Below are positions 58,861 to 64,000 of a stretch of DNA of 64,000 nt, piece by piece. A program made the position numbers and the translations under genes. The notes under the pieces were generated by a model, which saw only the letters and a program-made list of their open reading frames with translations, searched no databases and was not told the DNA's origin. The DNA lies in assembly GCF_028463985.1 (NCBI RefSeq), contig NZ_CP116766.1:2001001-2065000 (forward strand). The letters run 5' to 3'. Position 1 is the first letter of the stretch. Every line of letters starts with the position of its first letter. This DNA is from Neisseria lisongii. GTDB lineage: Bacteria > Pseudomonadota > Gammaproteobacteria > Burkholderiales > Neisseriaceae.

Positions 58861-59367
58861 CTAATTTCCGCTGCTTTTCAAACCTGCCAAAACAGCGAAG
58901 GGGTTGGGTTTGTCCCGATTGACCTCATTCAGCGCCCGGTTGCCGCAGTCTTCGTGGCGTGGAGAAAACGGCAAGGCCATCAGGATTTGGTCTTCGATCA
59001 GTTGGCGCACGTCCAGCGTTTTCTCAATCACCATGCCTTCCAATTCCTCATCGGAGAGCATGGCTTCGTCGAGCTTTTCCTCATTGTCGAACAATACAAT
59101 GCGGCCGGCTTCATTGAGCGAAAACGGCATCGGCTGAATACACCTTTGGCAAGTCAAAGGCATCTCGCCGGTGAGTTCCAAATCCAAAAACAGCCGCTGC
59201 AGATTATCCCTTCCGCCCTTGAGGGTGAAAGAAACGGTGCTGTTTTTATCGGCCGGAAATTCGTGCGACCAAACACGTTCGTCCAGCTCGGAAAGCATGA
59301 AACTGCCTTGCAGAATCTGCTTTTCGGCGGCAAACGTTTCGGGTTCAATCAAATTAGGGTCTAACAT
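58861..59367 (-). CDS. yceD: YceD/DUF177 family protein
   Basis: A 168-residue protein. The DUF177 pattern is clear: LTGEMPLTCQRCIQPMPF (about residues 87-104), then ALPFSPRHEDCG near the C-terminus. In E. coli the protein is linked to 23S rRNA accumulation. It precedes rpmF, as in most bacteria, and is divergent from the Maf gene. Confidence 0.93.
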   Translation of the reverse strand: MLDPNLIEPETFAAEKQILQGSFMLSELDERVWSHEFPADKNSTVSFTLKGGRDNLQRLFLDLELTGEMPLTCQRCIQPMPFSLNEAGRIVLFDNEEKLDEAMLSDEELEGMVIEKTLDVRQLIEDQILMALPFSPRHEDCGNRALNEVNRDKPNPFAVLAGLKSSGN

Positions 59368-59425
59368 AAACCGAGTATGATATAATTTCAGCAGGTTATC
59401 GTCAATGTTTTTTAAGCAAATGAGT

Positions 59426-60010
59426 ATGAAACTGCCTTTGGTTTTAGGATCGAGTTCGGTTTTCCGCCGTGCGCAGCTCGAGCGTTTGGGTGTCGTTTTT
59501 CAGACGGCTTCGCCCGATTTCGATGAAACGCCGCTTGCGGGCGAAACCGCAGCAGATACGGCGTTGCGGCTGGCGGAGGGCAAAGCCCGTTCGCTGGCTG
59601 CCGCTTTTCCCCAAGCGCTGATTATCGGTGCCGACCAGGTGGCGTGGTGTCAAAACCGCCAGCTGGGCAAGCCGATGAGCGTGGCGAAGGCACAACAGAT
59701 GCTGCATGAACTCAGTGGTCAGGAAATTGAATTTTACAGCGCAATCGTGCTTTTGAATACGGTTACGGGTCGGATTTGCTGCCATGTGGACAAAACTGTT
59801 GTGAAAATGCGCTCTTTGAGCAGCGAACAAATCTGCCGTTATCTCGAACGGGAACCCGATGCGGTATATTGCGCCGGTGCTGCCAAGAGCGAGGGTTTGG
59901 GTGCGGCGCTGTTGGAACGGATAGACAGCAGCGACCCCAATGCCTTAATCGGGCTGCCTTTGTTTAAGCTGGTTGAGTTTTTGGCGGAAGAAGGTTGGGC
60001 GGTGGTGTGA
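59426..60010 (+). CDS. Maf-family nucleotide pyrophosphatase (YceF type)
   Basis: A 194-residue house-cleaning pyrophosphatase. The motifs VLGSSSVFRRAQLERLG, DFDETPLAGE and IIGADQVAWCQNRQLGKP are those of Maf proteins; the YceF subgroup hydrolyses m7GTP. I chose the ATG at 59426 on homology; ATGs at 59405 and 59420 are in frame, and TATAAT at 59381-59386 makes the first unlikely. The stop codon abuts a DUS. Confidence 0.88.
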   Translation: MKLPLVLGSSSVFRRAQLERLGVVFQTASPDFDETPLAGETAADTALRLAEGKARSLAAAFPQALIIGADQVAWCQNRQLGKPMSVAKAQQMLHELSGQEIEFYSAIVLLNTVTGRICCHVDKTVVKMRSLSSEQICRYLEREPDAVYCAGAAKSEGLGAALLERIDSSDPNALIGLPLFKLVEFLAEEGWAVV

Positions 60011-60077
60011 GGCCGTCTGAAAACAGGGCTTTGTGCGAATATGAATAAATAAAATCATACATCAGACAGGAAAAATA

Positions 60078-60788
60078 ATGAAACCGGTTTTATATTTGAT
60101 TCCCACGCCGCTGGCGGCGCATGATACGCCTTGTCTGCTGCCGCATGAGCAGGCGCAGATTGTGGGGCTGACGGATTTTGTGGTTGAGGCGGAAAAAACC
60201 GCCCGCAGCCATCTGAAGCATTTGGGCGTAACTGCGCCGATTCGTGAGTTGAATCTGCAAACGCTGAACGAGCATACCGATCCGAAAACGCTTCCCGAGT
60301 TGCTGAAACCGTTGCAGGAAGGGCGCAGCATGGGGATTGTCAGCGAGGCGGGCTGTCCGGCGATTGCCGATCCGGGGGCGGATTTGGTGGCGCTGGCGCA
60401 CCGTCAGGGTTTTGAAGTGCGGCCGCTGGTCGGGCCGTCCAGCGTATTGCTGGCGTTGATGGCTTCGGGGGCGAACGGTCAGAATTTTGCGTTTAAGGGC
60501 TATCTGCCGTCTGAAAAAAACAGCCGGATTGAGGCTTTGAAAAATCTGGAAAAACGCAGCCGCAGCCAAAATGAAACGCAGATTTTTATCGAAACGCCGT
60601 ACCGCAACGAGGCGCTGTTGGCCGATGCCTTGTCTTGTCTGCACGAGGCAACCCGCCTGTGCGTGGCCTGCGAACTGACTTCGCCGGAGCAGGTGATTGT
60701 CAGCAAAACGGTTGCCGATTGGCGAAAAAGCGGTGAGCGGCCGGATTTGAGAAAGCGTCCGACGATTTTTGTGCTTCATGTCGGATGA
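60078..60788 (+). CDS. RsmI-like SAM-dependent methyltransferase (tetrapyrrole-methylase fold)
   Basis: A 236-residue protein shorter than true RsmI (about 280). YLIPTPLA at the N-terminus, MGIVSEAGCPAIADPGADLVALA (about residues 83-105), VRPLVGPSSVLLALMASG and FIETPYRNEALL fit the fold. It may modify rRNA or a small molecule. AGGAAAA precedes the ATG. An in-frame DUS encodes LPSEKN. Confidence 0.87.
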   Translation: MKPVLYLIPTPLAAHDTPCLLPHEQAQIVGLTDFVVEAEKTARSHLKHLGVTAPIRELNLQTLNEHTDPKTLPELLKPLQEGRSMGIVSEAGCPAIADPGADLVALAHRQGFEVRPLVGPSSVLLALMASGANGQNFAFKGYLPSEKNSRIEALKNLEKRSRSQNETQIFIETPYRNEALLADALSCLHEATRLCVACELTSPEQVIVSKTVADWRKSGERPDLRKRPTIFVLHVG

Positions 60789-60842
60789 TGCTAAAGATAT
60801 GGCGGAATGATCCCAAAGTAAAACAAGCTGCAGCCAATACCG

Positions 60843-60950
60843 TATAGCGGATTAACTTAACTTTCGCTACGGCGTTGCTGCGCCTAGCCGTACTACTTGT
60901 ACTGTCTTCGGCTTGCTGCCTTGTATCGAAAATTAATTAAATCCGCTATA
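60843..60950. mobile_element. Correia-type miniature element (108 bp, TATAGCGG ends), probably inside an older copy
   Basis: TATAGCGGATTAACTTAACTTT and AATTAATTAAATCCGCTATA form the ends around the standard core. Outside them GGAATGATCCCAAAGTA (60814-60830) and AACTTTGAGGTTGTTCCA (60952-60969) are inverted relatives of another Correia end, so the element seems to have inserted into an older one. Confidence 0.85.
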
Positions 60951-60977
60951 GAACTTTGAGGTTGTTCCATCATACAA

Positions 60978-61016
60978 AACAAGCCGTCTGAAAATCTGAT
61001 TTTCAGACGGCTTGTT
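60978..61016 (-). terminator. DUS inverted-repeat terminator after yidC
   Basis: AACAAGCCGTCTGAAAAT and ATTTTCAGACGGCTTGTT, 17 bases past the yidC stop. Confidence 0.87.
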
Positions 61017-61032
61017 GGTTTACGGCTGCGGC

Positions 61033-62670
61033 TTAGGAAACGACTTCGCCTTGGCTGCGCTGTTTTTCAATGGATTTGTTGATATACCATTGTTGGGCGA
61101 TGGTCAAGAGGTTGTTGATGATCCAGTACAGCACCAAACCTGACGGGAAGAAGAAGAACATTACCGAGAAAATCAGCGGCATAATCTTCATCATTTTCGC
61201 CTGCACAGGGTCGGTCGGCGGCGGATTCAGGTAGGTTTGGACGAACATGGTTGCGGCCATAATCAGCGGCAAAATGTAGTAAGGGTCGGCACGGCTCAGG
61301 TCGGTAATCCAGCCCAGCCAAGGTGCTTGACGCAGTTCGACCGAGGCAAACAGCGCCCAGTAGAGGCCGATAAATACCGGAATCTGCAGCAACATCGGTA
61401 AGCAGCCGCCCAGCGGGTTGATTTTTTCGTCTTTGTAAAGCTGCATCATGGCTTGTTGCTGCGCCATGCGGTCTTCGCCGTATTTCTCTTTGATGGCCTG
61501 CAGTTTCGGCGCAACGGCACGCATTTTCGCCATCGAGCGGTAAGAGGCGTTGGTCAGCGGATAGAGAACGGCTTTGACGATAATGGTCAGTGCGATAATC
61601 GCCCAGCCCCAGTTGCCGATAAAGCCGTGCAACACGTTGAGCAGCCAGAACAGCGGCGAGGCGAACCAGTGTACTTTGCCGTAGTCTTTTGCCAGTTGCA
61701 GATTATCGGCAACATTGGCAATCACACGGGTGGTTTGCGGGCCGGCATACAGTTTCATGTCGATCGAAGTTTTGCCGCCTGCGGCCACGGGTGCCATCGG
61801 TACGCTGACACCTGCGCTGTATAAGTTGTCGTTGCGGCGTTTGAGATCGATACGGCAATCGCCTTGGCTGCAGACGGTTTGGCCGTCTTTAGGCTGCAGA
61901 ATCCAAGTTGCCATAAAGTGGTGTTCGATCATGCCCAGCCAGCCGGTTTTGGCGGTGCGGCCGTATTCGGCTTCGTTTTTGCCGCTTTTGGCATCGTCGT
62001 CCAAATCAGAGAAGCTGACTTTTTGGAATTTGTTTTCAGGGGTGTACACCACCGGGCCGACATAGGAATGAGTGAAGTAGGCTTGGCCTTCAGGTTCGCT
62101 TTTGTCGCGGACAACGCTGTAGGCGGCGCTCAGGTTGGCGGCGGCACTGCTGTTGTTGGCAACATCGAAGCGCACGTCAATCACATAGCTGTCTTTGTGG
62201 AAAGTATAGACTTTATCCACTTGCAGGCCGTTTGCGGCTGTGGCGCTGAGGCGGACTTCCAGCATATCGCCGTTTAAGGTGTACTGTTTCTGCGGTGCAG
62301 TAAAGGCAATATCTTTCAGAATATTGTTGCCTTGGGCATCCAGCAGTTCGGATTGGGCGACGTAGGTATAGTCTTTGCTGTCGTTAAACAGAACAAACTG
62401 CTTGGCGGCATCGCCGGTTGCTTCGTATTTGAGCAAGGTCAGTTGGCGCAAATCGCCGCTTTTCTCGTCAATAACGGCTTTCACGGTATCGGTGGTAACC
62501 GTAATCGGTGATGCGGGGGTTAGTGCGGCTTCGGTTTTGGCTGCAGCGGCCTGTTGCTGCACCGCAGGCTGTTGCGCCGGATTCGGTTTCGGCGAAGGAA
62601 ACAGCTGCTCCCAGCCCATCAGGATGGCGAGGGCAAGGGCAAAGAAGATGGTGAGTCTTTTAAAATCCAT
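61033..62670 (-). CDS. yidC: Membrane protein insertase YidC
   Basis: A 545-residue inner-membrane insertase. N-terminal membrane anchor (RLTIFFALALAILMGWEQLF), a periplasmic domain (about residues 50-335) and the conserved five-segment insertase core from about 345 (GWAIIALTIIVKAVLYPLTN, PLGGCLPMLLQIPVFIGLYWAL). AGGA precedes the ATG. It belongs to the rpmH-rnpA-yidD-yidC order but is set off by a 305-base gap. Confidence 0.97.
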   Translation of the reverse strand: MDFKRLTIFFALALAILMGWEQLFPSPKPNPAQQPAVQQQAAAAKTEAALTPASPITVTTDTVKAVIDEKSGDLRQLTLLKYEATGDAAKQFVLFNDSKDYTYVAQSELLDAQGNNILKDIAFTAPQKQYTLNGDMLEVRLSATAANGLQVDKVYTFHKDSYVIDVRFDVANNSSAAANLSAAYSVVRDKSEPEGQAYFTHSYVGPVVYTPENKFQKVSFSDLDDDAKSGKNEAEYGRTAKTGWLGMIEHHFMATWILQPKDGQTVCSQGDCRIDLKRRNDNLYSAGVSVPMAPVAAGGKTSIDMKLYAGPQTTRVIANVADNLQLAKDYGKVHWFASPLFWLLNVLHGFIGNWGWAIIALTIIVKAVLYPLTNASYRSMAKMRAVAPKLQAIKEKYGEDRMAQQQAMMQLYKDEKINPLGGCLPMLLQIPVFIGLYWALFASVELRQAPWLGWITDLSRADPYYILPLIMAATMFVQTYLNPPPTDPVQAKMMKIMPLIFSVMFFFFPSGLVLYWIINNLLTIAQQWYINKSIEKQRSQGEVVS

Positions 62671-62725
62671 AAGAAATTCCTGAAATGGCAGGGTCTGTAT
62701 TGAAAGACTGAGAGTTTATCATATT

Positions 62726-62796
62726 TATAGTGAATTCACTTTAAAAAGTATGGCGTTGGATGCCGCTGTGTCCTCTTTTAAAGTGAACCCGCTATA
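62726..62796. mobile_element. Correia element with most of its core deleted (71 bp)
   Basis: TATAGTGAATTCACTTTAAAAAGTA and TCTTTTAAAGTGAACCCGCTATA form the ends, with GGCGTTGGATGCCGCTGTG between. It lies in the yidC-yidD gap, 55 bases from the yidC start. Confidence 0.7.
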
Positions 62797-62879
62797 CACT
62801 TAAATTCAAATGAAAAATATGGACTTGCCGGGTCTGAAGTATCGAGCGGGGCCTGGGCTTTGTTGAAATTTGCTTTGCT

Positions 62880-62966
62880 TGTTTTAGCGTTGCTGAAACT
62901 TACAGTTTTAGCTTCGCATAAACTCATTTCATTCGTTTTAGCTTCGCTGAAACCTACGGTTTTCAG
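62880..62966. repeat. Three degenerate tandem copies of a GTTTTAGC-GCTGAAAC unit
   Basis: GTTTTAGCGTTGCTGAAACTTACA, GTTTTAGCTTCGCATAAACTCATT and GTTTTAGCTTCGCTGAAACCTACG follow one another about 30 bases apart, then a DUS. A related stretch precedes the DUS at 19590-19635. Confidence 0.5.
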
Positions 62967-62975
62967 ACGGCCTTG

Positions 62976-63197
62976 TTACGGCACGGGGTCGTGGCCGTGT
63001 CCGCCCCAAGGGTGGCAGCGGGCGATGCGTTTGGCCGCCAGCCAGCCGCCTTTGAAAGCGCCGTATTTTTTCACCGCTTCCACGGCGTATTGCGAACAGG
63101 TCGGCACATAGCGGCAGCGGGGCGGAATCAGCGGGCTGACGGCATATTGGTAAAAGCGGATACAGCCCAGCAGCAGGGCGGCGGCAAGGCGGTTCAC
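62976..63197 (-). CDS. yidD: Membrane protein insertion efficiency factor YidD
   Basis: A 73-residue YidD. The core IRFYQYAVSPLIPPRCRYVPTCSQYAVEAVKKYGAFKGGWLAAKRIARCHPWGGHGHDPVP is complete in its key blocks RCRYVPTCSQYA and RCHPWGGHG. It starts with GTG, overlapping the rnpA stop by four bases. It acts with YidC in membrane insertion. Confidence 0.95.
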   Translation of the reverse strand: MNRLAAALLLGCIRFYQYAVSPLIPPRCRYVPTCSQYAVEAVKKYGAFKGGWLAAKRIARCHPWGGHGHDPVP

Positions 63198-63541
63198 GGT
63201 TTGACTTTCAACAGTTGCGCCAACTGGCAGCGTGCCTGCGCCGAGCGGCTTTTGTCGAACGGTTTCAATACCCGAACCACATAATCTCTCGGCGGTAAGG
63301 CGTTTTTATGAATGCGGAACCATTCCCGAATGACCCGCTTCATATAATTGCGGGCATTGGCACGTTTGGCGGTTTTTTTGCTCACCACCAAACCCAGCCT
63401 CGGATAGCCGAGGCCGTTGTCGGGGGATTGGATTAATTGCAGCCATTCGCTGTTTTGCCGTTTCCTGAATGCAAAAACGGATGAAAAATCATCCGTTTTT
63501 AATAAGCGATACTGCTTTGCAAAGCCGTAGTTCAAAATCAA
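63194..63541 (-). CDS. rnpA: Ribonuclease P protein component
   Basis: A 115-residue RNase P protein. The signature region RANARNYMKRVIREWFR (about residues 64-80) is clear, and the C-terminus is basic. The start is a TTG; 63541 overlaps the rpmH stop by four bases, while a second TTG at 63535 better matches the neisserial start DYRFGRQYRLL. Coupled to rpmH and yidD. Confidence 0.93.
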   Translation of the reverse strand: MILNYGFAKQYRLLKTDDFSSVFAFRKRQNSEWLQLIQSPDNGLGYPRLGLVVSKKTAKRANARNYMKRVIREWFRIHKNALPPRDYVVRVLKPFDKSRSAQARCQLAQLLKVKP

Positions 63542-63672
63542 ACAGCCAGGCGTTTGCGGCCTTTGGCACGGCGTGCAGCCAAAACGGCACGGCCGCCGCG
63601 GGTTTTAGAGCGTACCAAGAAACCGTGGGTACGTTTGCGTTTGGTTACAGAAGGTTGATAAGTGCGTTTCAT
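63538..63672 (-). CDS. rpmH: 50S ribosomal protein L34
   Basis: A 44-residue basic protein starting MKRTYQPSVTKRKRTHGFL and ending KGRKRLAV, typical L34. AGGAAAA precedes the ATG at 63672. First gene of rpmH-rnpA-yidD, which usually adjoins dnaA and the origin. Confidence 0.98.
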   Translation of the reverse strand: MKRTYQPSVTKRKRTHGFLVRSKTRGGRAVLAARRAKGRKRLAV

Positions 63673-63817
63673 GGTTTTTCCTAAAATTCGGTAGAAATTA
63701 AACCCTGAATTACACTCTAATTTTTGGCTTTTGTCAATCAATATAAACGCTTTGCCCGATAATGCGGTATCGGGGTGGGGAATTTTGCGACAGTTTGCCG
63801 TCTGAAAACCGAGTGCT

Positions 63818-63851
63818 TGTGGATAAAAAATAATCGTGCGGTTGTGGATAA
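63818..63851. promoter_or_regulatory. Two perfect DnaA boxes upstream of rpmH (origin region)
   Basis: TGTGGATAA, the complement of the DnaA box TTATCCACA, occurs at 63818-63826 and 63843-63851. They lie in the gap where dnaA would begin on the plus strand beyond the right edge. A single DUS is at about 63796-63809. No dnaA coding sequence is recognised up to 64000. Confidence 0.72.
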
Positions 63852-64000
63852 AAATCGGTATAATCGCCTCAATCTTATCCGGTATTTCCGTGCCGATTAT
63901 CTATATAGTAGGGCGGATGAAATGAAATCAGAACAATGTGGCGCAATGCCGCTGCGGTTTCAGTTCATTTGCTGTAATGTGCGGAATGCCGCAGCCATTC

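Noticed and set aside
1..64000. tRNA, rRNA, prophage or full insertion sequence
   Set aside because: No cloverleaf, rRNA or transposase/integrase coding sequence was recognised by eye; a tRNA scan could overturn this.

Overview
The window is a stretch of a Neisseria chromosome. The 10-mer GCCGTCTGAA (the core of the neisserial DNA uptake sequence, DUS) occurs dozens of times, mostly as AGGCCGTCTGAA (the AG dialect of many commensal and animal Neisseria rather than the AT dialect of the meningococcus and gonococcus) and often as inverted pairs acting as terminators. Correia-type miniature elements (CREE/NEMIS, TATAGTGGATTAA or TATAGCGGATTAA ends) are scattered between genes. The gene set and order are neisserial. 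I saw no tRNA, rRNA, CRISPR array, prophage or complete insertion sequence.

Layout. 1-10014: capsule locus with the left-edge part of kpsS/lipB, the dTDP-rhamnose genes rfbC-rfbA-rfbB, galE and galU (all minus), then divergently the capsule exporter ctrABCD. 10330-19424: housekeeping genes tex, dnaJ, leuS, a lipoprotein with a DUF1311-like end, and gltS. 19643-26355: an iron-siderophore system (fetE, fetD, fetC, fetB, fetA), interrupted by an 813-base repeat-filled gap. 26965-29302: groES, a DUF1330 gene and groEL, behind a heat-shock promoter. 29485-31116: pgi. 31351-34313: an accessory catabolic cluster (GntR regulator, divergent carboxylate-type transporter and amidohydrolase) with a 32-base perfect palindrome as likely operator. 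34404-39543: carA and carB, separated by a DUF559 nuclease-like gene. 39544-41872: small accessory material (short secreted-type ORF, toxin-antitoxin pair, YchJ, hairpins, CREE). 41886-43557: suhB and rsmE.

43955-59367 carries glyS, a two-domain glycosyltransferase in the position of the lgt lipooligosaccharide locus of pathogenic Neisseria, msbA, glyQ, fabG, a second glycosyltransferase-like gene, fabD, a DUF1294 gene, fabH, an unrecognised lipoprotein, plsX, a phosphoribosyltransferase, rpmF and yceD. This joins fatty-acid and lipid A/LOS export with surface-sugar assembly. 59426-60788 holds a Maf pyrophosphatase and an RsmI-like methyltransferase. 61033-63672 holds yidC, yidD, rnpA and rpmH, followed by two perfect DnaA boxes, so the right edge lies at the origin/dnaA region.

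How the genes work together: galU, galE and rfbBAC make nucleotide sugars for surface polysaccharide; KpsS and CtrABCD build the lipid linker and export capsule. The fab/plsX/msbA group supplies and moves the lipid, and the two glycosyltransferases probably decorate LOS or another surface glycan. The best candidates for something undescribed are the GntR/transporter/amidohydrolase cluster, the fused glycosyltransferase next to glyS, and the lipoprotein with a broken upstream fragment between fabH and plsX.
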